From assembly GCF_028369295.1 (NCBI RefSeq), contig NZ_JAQMYP010000020.1, forward strand, positions 62,001 through 126,000: a DNA stretch of 64,000 nt, read 5' to 3'. Under the pieces are notes generated by a model. It was not told the DNA's origin. It did no database searches and was given only the letters and a program-made list of their open reading frames with translations. Below, piece by piece: positions 26,351 through 34,428 of this stretch. Source of the DNA: Streptomyces sp. HD (GTDB lineage Bacteria > Actinomycetota > Actinomycetes > Streptomycetales > Streptomycetaceae). Both the position numbers and the translations under genes were made by a program. Within the stretch, counting starts at the first letter, position 1; every line of letters begins with the position of its first letter.

Positions 26351-27022
26351 GTGATCTACGTGAGCGACTGTGGTGGGCGAGAGCCCTGGGTGCACAAGTT
26401 CGCTGCCCAGCCGAGTGAACTCGCGGATTTAAGGCGGATGTTGCGACTCCGTCTCATCATGTGGGGGCTTTCCGATCAGGTTGACGCAGCGCAAATCTGC
26501 ATGTCAGAGCTGGTGACCAACGTAATCCGGCACGTCGGTGAAGGAACCCCCAGCACGCTGCGCACAGCGCTCAACGGGCCGTATCTGCGGCTGGAGGTGA
26601 GGGACCCCGACACTCGGGCCTTGCCCACGCTGCTCACCGTGAGCAGCGCTCTGGAGTCGGGCCGAGGAATGGCGATCGTCGACACCCTGACGGATCACCG
26701 CTGGGGCGTGTCCGTCCGAGGCGATTCGAAGGTGGTGTGGTGTGAGCTTGCTACGGACGCTGCTGTCGCCTGCGGCACGACGAATGCCCCTCATGTCACG
26801 CGCGCCGGGGCCATCCTCGATCTGTACGGATCTTGGCAACTGCCCCGCGAGAAGGTCCCGTCCGGCCGTGGCAGTGGGCTCGGCGCGGCAGCGGCAGCAG
26901 AGGCCGCCGTCGGAGTCATGGCCGACGTGCTGCACTGGTTGCACGCACACGGACATGACCCCGATGACGTACTCGACCGGGTACAGACTCACTTTGAGGC
27001 CGAGCTCGGTGAGATCGCCTGA
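26351..27022 (+). CDS. Anti-sigma-type ATP-binding protein (HATPase, RsbW-like)
   Basis: The 223-residue product has the GHKL ATPase N-box (ICMSELVTNVIRHV, about 50-63), the D-box (LEVRDPD) and the G-box (LESGRGMAIVDTLTDHRWGV) of the single-domain kinases common in Streptomyces. The last 70 residues (LGAAAAAEAAVGVMADVLHW and on) form an added helical domain. Such proteins bind sigma factors or their antagonists. The GTG at 26351 or the GTG at 26360, which has better spacing to GAAGG, is the start. It is divergent from the XRE gene. Confidence 0.85.
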   Translation: MIYVSDCGGREPWVHKFAAQPSELADLRRMLRLRLIMWGLSDQVDAAQICMSELVTNVIRHVGEGTPSTLRTALNGPYLRLEVRDPDTRALPTLLTVSSALESGRGMAIVDTLTDHRWGVSVRGDSKVVWCELATDAAVACGTTNAPHVTRAGAILDLYGSWQLPREKVPSGRGSGLGAAAAAEAAVGVMADVLHWLHAHGHDPDDVLDRVQTHFEAELGEIA

Positions 27023-27034
27023 GCTCAGAGTTGC

Positions 27035-30000
27035 TTAGCCCGCGGTGATGCCCGAGTACGACCACACATCCGCAGGCAGCTCATCATGCAGCTGCCAGGT
27101 GATGGCCATGGGCTTGCTGCCCTCGTGGCCGACATACGTTGCCGGGCCGAGCAGCATCCAGGGCTGGGCCTTGCCGATGTCGGTGTCCTTGTAGCGCCGC
27201 ATGAACAGCAGGACGTGGCTTCCGCGTTGCTTGTGCTGCTGGTAGCGCAGACCCGTGGGAGAGGTGGCTGCGGTCGTGCTCTGTGACTCCCAGTGGAAGA
27301 GGGAGGGGCTCAGCGCGTAGTCCTTGTAGCGGACCGTGGGGGAGAAGTCTTTCTCGTTCTTCTCAAGGGTGATCAGCAACGCATCGGTCTGGTTCTGCTC
27401 ATCCCACAGAACGCCCTGCGCAAAGGAGCCGGGCATCTGACCGCCTAGGCGCGCGACACCGAGCGCAGCCAGGATCTCCGAGCGGTTGTATGCGCTGTGG
27501 ATCTTCAGCGGGATATGCGCGTGCGGGCCCTGCAGGGGGAGGGGGAAGTGGTCGGCTTGCCCCATCACGTGGTCGAGTACTTGGCGTAGCTCGCTACGGA
27601 AGGCTTGCTGTTCGCGTAGCGATTCAAGCCCCTCTGCGTAGGAGCTGAATCCGCCGGCCTTGTCCCAGAGATTGAAGAACAGCATGCGCGCGTAGGTCTG
27701 GTCTTTCGTGCTGAGCGAGTCGTATGCCGGTGCGTTATCGCTCAGCAAGCGAGTGTATGCATCGGCGCGTTCGCGACCGTCGACGTGTAGGAACGCATGC
27801 ACACGTTTCAACAGGTCCTGCTCGTCGGCTTGTTCGGGTAGGTCGGCCAGGCCGGCGCGACGAAGGACCGTCGTCCACGAGTTGCTCGACTTGTACAGTT
27901 CCCGGATTTCCCGGCGACTCTCCTTGAGGTAGTCGGCGAGAAACGGCGTATCGAAGGCTTTGACCTCTTTGGCCAGAGTTTGGACTGTCGCCTTGATCTG
28001 CGTGCGGATGTTATCCAAGACGAGTTCTTTGGACTTGCCCTCAAGGATGATCTGGCAACCGGACGGCAGCAGAGGGAAGTCATGCTCAGCGTGGTCAAGG
28101 AGCCGGTTGCGCGACAGGTTAGTCATCGCGCGGAACTGCTCCTCGAACCGGAACTCGGCTCGATGCTGGCCGATGAAGTCGAGCACTGTGAGCACGGGTT
28201 TGTCCGGCGTGCGGCGTAGGCCTCGACCGAGTTGCTGAAGGAAGACGGTGGCGCTGTTCGTGGGGCGCAGGAGAAGCAGCGTATCGACGTCGGGGATGTC
28301 CAAGCCCTCGTTGAAGAGGTCTACGGAGAAGATGACTTGGATCTCTCCAGCCTTGAGCTGGGACAGCGCGTGGTCACGGATCTCGGGCCGCGACGAGCTG
28401 TCCAAGGCTTCAGCCTTGAAGCCAACGTCCCGGAAGCATTTCGCCATGAAGTGAGCATGCTTCCTACTTACGCAGAAGCCTAGTGCCCGCATGCTCATCG
28501 GATCGGACACTTTGTCCCGCACCTGCTTGATGACGATACGCGCCCGGGCAAGGTCGGCCGAGAACAGGTCGCCGAGCTGGCTCTGGTCATACGTACCCGA
28601 GCGCCAGTTAAGGCGTGTCAGATCCGTCCCATCCGGCACTCCGAAGTAGTGGAACGGGCACAGGAGGTCGTTATCGAGGGCTTCCCACAGTCGCATCTCG
28701 GCGGCGATTCGGCCTTCGAAGAACTCGTCCTGCACGTTCAGACCGTCTGCGCGCTCGGGAGTGGCGGTCAAGCCGAGGAGTTGCTTCGGCTTGAAGTGGT
28801 TGATAACGCGGCGATACGTCGTAGCCGTGGCGTGATGAAACTCGTCGATGACGATGATGTCGAAGTGTTCTGGGTCGAACTGGTCGAGTCGCTGGTCGGT
28901 GAGCGACTGAACGCTGGCGAAGACATGCTTCCAGTCACGAGGTAGCTCGCCGCTGAAGAGTGGTTCGCCGAAGGATGCGTCATCGAGTACCTCGCGGTAC
29001 ATCCGGAGCGACTGCCTCAAGATCTCCTTGCGGTGCGCCACAAAGAGCAGCCGTGGGTGCTGCTTGCCACCCCATTGCTCATGGAGGTTGCGGTAATCAA
29101 GAGCGGCCATGACTGTCTTGCCCGTACCGGTGGCGGCGACAAGCAAATTGTGTGGGTGGCCGCGTACCTCACGCTCGACGCGCAGCCGCTCCAGCATGTC
29201 GGCCTGATGCGGGTGCGGTCGAACCTCAAGGCCAGAGAGGCTGATCTTGGCGTCCAGACTGGTCGACGTACCGCCCGCCACGGTCAGGGCTTCGTCCAAC
29301 TTGTGAGCGTCGTGATCCGGGTCGTAAGGCTCAAAGGCGATGTCATTCCAGTACGCGTCGAAGGTGGCCTCGAACTTGTTGAGCACGACGGGAGTGGCTA
29401 CAGATGAAAGGCGCACGTTCCACTCCAGGCCGTCGAGTAGCGCGGCCTTCGAGAGATTCGAGCTGCCTACATAAGCAGTGTCGAAACCACTCTCGCGTCG
29501 GAACAGCCAGGCCTTGGCATGGAGCCGTGTTGACCGGGTTTCGTAGTTGACCTTCACCTCGGCGCCGAAGTCGCGGACGAGTCGGTCGAGCGCGTGCCGG
29601 TCGGTGGCGCCGATGTAGGTGGTGGTGATGACTCGGATCTTGACACCGCGATCCCTGGCGGCGCGGAGAGAGTCTTCGAGTACACGCAGGCCGTACCACT
29701 TCACAAAGGCACAGAGCAGATCGATGCGATCTGCTGTAGCCAGCTCAGCTCGCAGCTCACTGCCAAGGCTCGGGTCCTCGGGAGAGTTGGTTATGAGGGC
29801 GGTCTCAGAGAGAGGCGTCAGTGGACGCATCGCATAGACGCCGGGGGCTTCCTTCTCCGCGAGGGCGAGGAGCTGGCGAGGCCCATCGGCGATGAGGTCG
29901 GCCGTGCGACTGCTTTCGATGTCCGCCGAGTCAGATGAAAGTGACTCGATGATCTGGTTGGCCACGGCGACACGCTGGTCGTGGGGCAGCTGGCTGAGCC

Positions 30001-30196
30001 GCCGGCTTACGGCCTGACTGATATGACGGGCCAGTACATGAGGTGACGATTCTTCGCTGACCTCATCATCGATGGCTCTCCAACCTGCTGCGTTGAGCTG
30101 CTCCATTTGTTCTTGCATGCGTTGGGTGACAAGTTCCTCGTAGACACCCGCAACAGGCTGCGACAGATCCCCCGACTGAGCCACGCTGTTCCCCAT
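27035..30196 (-). CDS. PLD-like nuclease, SF2 helicase and DUF3427 fusion protein
   Basis: The product is about 1,053 residues. Residues about 125-310 form a phospholipase D-like domain with one HxK motif (RLHAKAWLF, then YVGSSNLSKAAL). Residues about 325-690 are an SF2 helicase: AATGTGKT (motif I), VIDEFHHATA (DEFH in place of DEAH), LTATPERADG (III) and QQLGRGLRR (VI). The C-terminal 350 residues fit DUF3427 helicases (FPLPLQGPHAHIPLKIHSAY, RYQQHKQRGSHVLLFMRRYK). These proteins occur in mobile and defence-like islands; a DNA repair or defence role is likely. The start may be ATG 30196 or GTG 30208. Confidence 0.85.
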   Translation of the reverse strand: MGNSVAQSGDLSQPVAGVYEELVTQRMQEQMEQLNAAGWRAIDDEVSEESSPHVLARHISQAVSRRLSQLPHDQRVAVANQIIESLSSDSADIESSRTADLIADGPRQLLALAEKEAPGVYAMRPLTPLSETALITNSPEDPSLGSELRAELATADRIDLLCAFVKWYGLRVLEDSLRAARDRGVKIRVITTTYIGATDRHALDRLVRDFGAEVKVNYETRSTRLHAKAWLFRRESGFDTAYVGSSNLSKAALLDGLEWNVRLSSVATPVVLNKFEATFDAYWNDIAFEPYDPDHDAHKLDEALTVAGGTSTSLDAKISLSGLEVRPHPHQADMLERLRVEREVRGHPHNLLVAATGTGKTVMAALDYRNLHEQWGGKQHPRLLFVAHRKEILRQSLRMYREVLDDASFGEPLFSGELPRDWKHVFASVQSLTDQRLDQFDPEHFDIIVIDEFHHATATTYRRVINHFKPKQLLGLTATPERADGLNVQDEFFEGRIAAEMRLWEALDNDLLCPFHYFGVPDGTDLTRLNWRSGTYDQSQLGDLFSADLARARIVIKQVRDKVSDPMSMRALGFCVSRKHAHFMAKCFRDVGFKAEALDSSSRPEIRDHALSQLKAGEIQVIFSVDLFNEGLDIPDVDTLLLLRPTNSATVFLQQLGRGLRRTPDKPVLTVLDFIGQHRAEFRFEEQFRAMTNLSRNRLLDHAEHDFPLLPSGCQIILEGKSKELVLDNIRTQIKATVQTLAKEVKAFDTPFLADYLKESRREIRELYKSSNSWTTVLRRAGLADLPEQADEQDLLKRVHAFLHVDGRERADAYTRLLSDNAPAYDSLSTKDQTYARMLFFNLWDKAGGFSSYAEGLESLREQQAFRSELRQVLDHVMGQADHFPLPLQGPHAHIPLKIHSAYNRSEILAALGVARLGGQMPGSFAQGVLWDEQNQTDALLITLEKNEKDFSPTVRYKDYALSPSLFHWESQSTTAATSPTGLRYQQHKQRGSHVLLFMRRYKDTDIGKAQPWMLLGPATYVGHEGSKPMAITWQLHDELPADVWSYSGITAG

Positions 30197-30315
30197 TCCC
30201 TCACACACAGCAATGGCTCAGTTTTAGCAGGTGACGCTGAGACTCCTCACGGATAACTTCGGTTTCATGGGCGGGTGGGGGCGGAGCCTTCGCGTCTTGG
30301 GGCACGCCGCGCTAG

Positions 30316-31320
30316 CTAGGTGTATGAGGACACGACGTTGGTGACGCTGGCCGGTAGTCGCGCCGCGGGCGGCTGGTCACTGACAGCGGAGTGTGGCCGG
30401 TGGTAGTTGTAGTGGATGTTCCAGACTCCCAGGGCTTCTGTCCGCTCACTTTCGGATGCCCAGAGCCTGGCGTAGAGGAACTCCTCGGCCAAGATCCTGT
30501 TGTACCGCTCGACCTTCCCGTTGTGGCGGGGTGTGTACGGAGTGATCCTTTGGTGCTGGGAGTTGAGCAATGCGCGGGCGAAGCCGTCAGCGCCGTAGCA
30601 GGAGCCGTTGTCGGTCACGATCCGGTTGATGCCGTGAGCTGCGAACCACGCTCTCGCACGGTGAAGGAACGCGATCGCTGTCGTTGCCTTCTCGTCTGAG
30701 AGCGCTTCGGTGTAGGCGAGTCTGCTGTAACCGTCGACTGCGGAGTGCAGGTAGACGTAGCCACCCCGTTCGGTCTTCTTCTTCCGGCTTGCTGCCTTCC
30801 TGGCTTGCTGGCTGTCTCGGCCATGGGCCCACCATCCGCCTCCATCAGGGATCCGGCCGACCTTCTTCACATCCACATGGACCATGTGACCGGGCCAGCG
30901 GGCGACGATCTTCCGGGGTTCACGGTTGGTCTCGCCGGTCGGATCGATGAACCGACGCCGATTCAGGCCCAGGTTGGCAAGGTGTCGAGTGACCGTGCGC
31001 CGACTGATCGAGATCCCGGCTTGGGTGAGTTCGAACGCTATCTGGGAAGCCGACCACTTGTGGCTTGTCCGCATCGCCTCGACTTTGGCGATCACCTCGT
31101 GCGGGGTCGCGGTGGGCTGCCGGTTCGGAGTCGACGACCGGTCAAGCAAGCCGAGGTCGCCGTAGCGGCGATGCCGGTTTACCCATTTCGACGCACAAGT
31201 GCGCGAGATGCCCATCTCTTCGGCGACGTGTGAGATCGGCCGGGTACGGCATCGCTCCACGAGGCGCCGGCGTCCTTCAACGGACAGTGGGGCATTGCCG
31301 TGCAGTCCAGTTCGGGCCAT
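30316..31320 (-). mobile_element. IS481-family transposase gene
   Basis: The 334-residue frame is complete. An N-terminal HTH (RRLVERCRTRPISHVAEEMG) and a winged helix precede an rve DDE core. The acidic residues are in HVDVKK (first Asp), VTDNGS (second Asp) and HNGKVERYN (Glu). It ends with the family's NIHYNYHRPHSA segment. I found no matching inverted repeat on the start side. The ATG overlaps the stop of the alpha/beta-hydrolase gene by one base, so the right end of the element is missing or lies inside that gene. The short space after the stop has CTAGCTAGGTG, similar to IS481 ends. Confidence 0.85.
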
Positions 31321-31886
31321 TACGACGCGATGGCTTCACGAACTTCGCGCAGCGAAGTGACGCCGTCAGAAGCGAGGAAATGACCCGCTCCGGGTACTAC
31401 CTGTGCGGAGATTCCGAGCAGGTCGGCAAGGCGGTCGGTGTGGCCAGGCGGTACGTACGGGTCTGCGTCTGACCGGATGATCGTGAGTCGATCGATGTGG
31501 TTGCTGAGTCCCGCCACGTCACAGCCGTCTCCGATGTAGGCGTTGAGGTCCGGGAGCGCGGGCAGTTGGTCGACGAAGCCGGAGACCAGCACGAGGGTGC
31601 CAAGGGGCCAGGGGCCCGGCAGGGAGCGCAGATGGCGCAGCACGGTTAGGCAGCCCAGGCTGTGTGCGACGACGATCGAGTGCTCGTCAAGCGTTCCCAG
31701 GTCGGTGCCTACGGCGTCCGTCCACTGCTCGGGGTCTGGGGCTTGTGGGTTCGGAAGGGCCGGGATCGTGGTCGGGATGCCGTCCGCTTGGAGCTGCTCG
31801 GCCAGCCAGCCGAACCAGTGGTCTTCGGGGGTCGCGCCGTAGCCGTGGATGATCGAGGCGCGCTGCTGGGTTGTTCTAGGTGTCAT
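31320..31886 (-). CDS. Alpha/beta hydrolase of the RBBP9/YdeN type
   Basis: The 188-residue product has the small RBBP9/YdeN hydrolase layout. HGYGATPEDHWFGWL is at the N-terminus and the nucleophile elbow AHSLGC has Ser76. The acid is in DADPYV and the His in GAGHFL near residue 168. Family members are serine hydrolases with poorly known substrates. The ATG at 31886 faces the MerR gene, and the space between them holds a MerR-type promoter. The stop TAA overlaps the transposase ATG by one base. Confidence 0.85.
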   Translation of the reverse strand: MTPRTTQQRASIIHGYGATPEDHWFGWLAEQLQADGIPTTIPALPNPQAPDPEQWTDAVGTDLGTLDEHSIVVAHSLGCLTVLRHLRSLPGPWPLGTLVLVSGFVDQLPALPDLNAYIGDGCDVAGLSNHIDRLTIIRSDADPYVPPGHTDRLADLLGISAQVVPGAGHFLASDGVTSLREVREAIAS

Positions 31887-31894
31887 GCCGCAGG

Positions 31895-31927
31895 ACGGTA
31901 TGGGTTCACGTCAGCGTGAAGGTCAAG
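31895..31927 (-). promoter_or_regulatory. MerR-type promoter between the hydrolase and merR-like genes
   Basis: On the minus strand, TTGACC (complement of 31921-31926) and TACCGT (complement of 31895-31900) are spaced 20 bp apart. The spacer holds the dyad TTCACG-TCAG-CGTGAA (31905-31920). Overlong spacers with a central dyad are the mark of MerR-controlled promoters. The promoter fires toward the hydrolase gene, so that gene is the likely target. Confidence 0.75.
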
Positions 31928-31947
31928 CCGATGAGGAGGAATCGACA

Positions 31948-32298
31948 GTGCTGATCAGCGAACTCGCCGAGCTGACCGGAGTGAGCGCGCGAGCGCTACG
32001 CCACTACGAGGACCGAGGACTATTGGTCCCGGCCCGCAACAGCAGCGGGTACCGGGACTACTCCGACTCTGACGTCGCCCGCGTAGCGCAGATCAGGACA
32101 ATGATTTCCGCTGGCTTGGGAACCTCGACGATCCAGCAGTACCTCGGCTGCGCTCGCGCCGATGATCACGACATTTCGCTTGAGATGTGCCCGGATCTGC
32201 GGGCTGAGCTGGATTCCTTGGCCAGACGCCTCAACGCCAGGCAAGCCGAACTCCGCGAGACACAGCAGCGATTGAGCAAGCTCGCATCAGCTGGTTGA
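31948..32298 (+). CDS. MerR-family transcriptional regulator
   Basis: The 116-residue product starts at GTG 31948, with AGGAGG upstream. Residues 1-70 are the MerR winged helix (ISELAELTGVSARALRHYED, LLVPARNSSGYRDYSDSD). Next come a linker and a dimerisation coiled coil (DSLARRLNARQAELRETQQR). It has one Cys in the effector region (CARADDHD) and one in EMCPD; the effector is unknown. Its dyad lies in the 61-bp space to the divergent hydrolase gene. Confidence 0.9.
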   Translation: MLISELAELTGVSARALRHYEDRGLLVPARNSSGYRDYSDSDVARVAQIRTMISAGLGTSTIQQYLGCARADDHDISLEMCPDLRAELDSLARRLNARQAELRETQQRLSKLASAG

Positions 32299-32304
32299 GG
32301 CGTG

Positions 32305-32589
32305 TCAACAACGTCCTGACCAGCAACAGCTAGGCGGCGTATGGCCGGTGCATGGGCGGCGCGCCCAGCCGTGCCAAAAACAGCCGTCCATGAAGATCGC
32401 GATTTTGGCTTTGCCGAAGACGATGTCGATAGTGCGGCGAGGCATGTCCGGGATGGGCACGTTCACTCGGTAGCGCAGGCCCGCGGCGTGCAGAAGCCTT
32501 CGCACCGCCAATTCGGGGGCGGTGTCGCGCGAGCCCTGCTTGCTCATCCGCGCGGCTACAGAGTGGGAGGACGGGACAGCATCTGGCAC
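32305..32589 (-). pseudogene. Truncated very-short-patch repair endonuclease (vsr-like)
   Basis: The frame has a normal Vsr N-terminal half: SRDTAPELAVRRLLHAAGLR, then DIVFGKAKIAIFMDGCFWHG, which carries the first catalytic Asp and the zinc-related CFWHG. After this the family's conserved CPxH, the second half and the C-terminal WE motif are missing. The frame ends in unrelated WARRPCTGHTPPSC-type sequence. The gene lost its 3' half where it meets the merR-like gene. No cytosine methyltransferase partner is visible. The frame starts at GTG 32589. Confidence 0.75.
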
Positions 32590-33075
32590 GGGAGCATTGT
32601 GCCAGTGGCAGGGCTGTATTGCGTCGGCCGTTGTGAATCAGGGACTTGAGTTGGCCTCGTGGTGTGCGCCCAGTCGCCGGCGATGGACCGAGCCAAGCGC
32701 GGTGGGGCTGAGTAGCCTCGATCGCGGTGAACTTCATCGGTACCGTCTGGGCCGCCCGCTTCTTGGCAGTGTCGTGCTTCCGCGAGCCGCCTCAAGGGCG
32801 CTCCACTCCGCTGCGCTGCGTTCCGCGTCGGCTGCGCCGATGCCCTTCGGGCCACCCTTGACCCGGCCCGCTCCAGCACGGGGGAGAAGCGAGCGGGCGG
32901 CCCGGAGAGGCGGGTGGCCAAGGTTGGTTGGCGGTGGGGTTGGTTGGGTGGTGGGACGGGATTGGGGACGCATTCGCGTCTCGGTGGCACGCCGGGTGGG
33001 TTAAGCGGCGTGCGGTGGGCGGATGGGCGGGTGGGTGCCGCGGTCGCGTGGGGGCCGGTCCAGGACGAGTACGGG
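32590..33075. other. Stretch without a supported gene
   Basis: I see no frame with a ribosome binding site and coding composition. The middle part (about 32775-32900) alternates runs such as GGGCGCTCCACTCCGCTGCG and GTCGGCTGCGCCGATGCCC. This gives several small inverted repeats and looks like one of the GC-rich intergenic repeats found throughout Streptomyces genomes. It marks the right edge of the accessory region. Confidence 0.5.
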
Positions 33076-34119
33076 TCAGGCCTGCGCTGAGGCCCCGTGG
33101 CACTCCCCATACGTCCGCCCCGACCCACACCAGCAAACCGCCCCCCGCTGTGGCGGCCAAGCCACTGCCCGCCCCCTCGCCGCCAGCGTCGTCGCATACT
33201 GGGGCAGCAGCGTTCCGTCCTCCGGCGATGCTCCCTCCGACGCCGCGAACGCCTCGTACGACGGCACCGTCCCCGTCACGATCCCCAGGTTCGGTGTCCC
33301 CGAAGCCGCCAGCTCCCGCAGCGAGGCCTCTATCGTCGCCAGGTGCTCCTCATGGGACGGGTACTCCACCGCCAGCGAGGGATACGCGGCCACCAACTCC
33401 GTCAACTCCCCCGCCGTCCAGTGCAGGACCGCCACGGGGAACGGCCGGGACAGGGCCTCGCGGTAGGCGCCGAGTTCTGCTCGGAGGCGGGAGATCTCCG
33501 CCTCCAGTTCCGCCGGGTTGTCCGAGCCCAGGGACCAGACGCGCTTGGGGTCGTGGAGTTCGTCCAGGGAGACCGGCATGGAGTGGAGGGTGTCGGCCAG
33601 GGCGTCCCATTCGTCGTGGGGGAGGCCCAGCATGCGTCGGACACGGTGGCGGCCGAAGAGGAGGGGATGGGTGGCGTACGGGGGTTCCGGTACGTCTGTC
33701 AGGAGGAGCCGAGCGCCCTCCGTGAAGGTCTCCTGCGCCTGCTCCAGCTCGTCGTGGGACTCCAGGGCCTCCGCGACGATCACCCACGGTGCCGGGTCCC
33801 GGGGGGAGGCCGCTCGGACGCCCTCGATGATCGCCCTCGCCTCCGCCTCGTGGCCGTACTCCCAGAGGTTGGACGCCTTGAGGGCTCGTACCAGGTACGG
33901 GGTCTCCAAGGTGACGGAGGACGACAGCAGGCGGTCGTAGAGCGCGGTCGCGGCGGGGCGGTCGCCGGAGAGTTCCAGGTGGGCCGCGGCCTGGATGAGC
34001 AGGGCCTCGGCGTCCTCGGGGTAGAGGCCGGCGGTTCGCTCCAGGCGTGCCGCTTCAGCGGTGTGGTCGACGTTTTCGGCAGGCGTGTCGGGGCGCATGG
34101 GGGACACCGTACTGCTCAT
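33076..34119 (-). CDS. TPR-like protein with a C-terminal SEC-C zinc-binding motif
   Basis: The product is about 347 residues. The N-terminal half contains TPR-like helices (AEDAEALLIQAAAHLELSG-type, ALYDRLL, APWVIVAEALESHDELEQAQ). The last 25 residues carry the SEC-C motif (CWCGSGRTYGECHG), a zinc-binding module also seen at the end of SecA. The role of such proteins is unknown. The start could be ATG 34119 or ATG 34098; neither has a clear ribosome binding site. Confidence 0.75.
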   Translation of the reverse strand: MSSTVSPMRPDTPAENVDHTAEAARLERTAGLYPEDAEALLIQAAAHLELSGDRPAATALYDRLLSSSVTLETPYLVRALKASNLWEYGHEAEARAIIEGVRAASPRDPAPWVIVAEALESHDELEQAQETFTEGARLLLTDVPEPPYATHPLLFGRHRVRRMLGLPHDEWDALADTLHSMPVSLDELHDPKRVWSLGSDNPAELEAEISRLRAELGAYREALSRPFPVAVLHWTAGELTELVAAYPSLAVEYPSHEEHLATIEASLRELAASGTPNLGIVTGTVPSYEAFAASEGASPEDGTLLPQYATTLAARGRAVAWPPQRGAVCWCGSGRTYGECHGASAQA

Positions 34120-34337
34120 GGCTGACGGAGGAGAGAACAGAGGGGGGAAGAGGGTGCAGATATTGCCTGGTCGAGGCGGCGGGGCCTGCGGTCGGCCAGC
34201 GGTCGCCCCGCGCTTCCGGGACTTCGCCGGGCACAGGGCGCCAGGGCTGGCGTCGGCAGGCCGCCCCGGCACCCCGTTCAGCGCCTCGTCCGGCGTTCCG
34301 CGAGCGCCCCTGGTTGCGTCACCGCCTCCGCCACGCC

Positions 34338-34391
34338 CCGGCGTCCGCCCCCCGGCGTCCGCCCCCCTCGGCGTCCGCCCCCCGGCGTCCG
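34338..34391. repeat. Four copies of a 15-bp unit between two minus-strand genes
   Basis: The unit CGGCGTCCGCCCCCC recurs about four times with small changes, just after the GH30 stop codon. The 309-bp space it lies in (34120-34428) holds no gene that I can support. Confidence 0.75.
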
Positions 34392-34428
34392 GCCACGCCC
34401 CGTCCCCGGCGCCCCGCCCCGCCCCTCC

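Noticed and set aside
32600..33075. Several overlapping frames of Pro/Arg-rich composition
   Set aside because: All six frames are open because of extreme GC, and none has coding-type bias; the sequence looks like an intergenic repeat.
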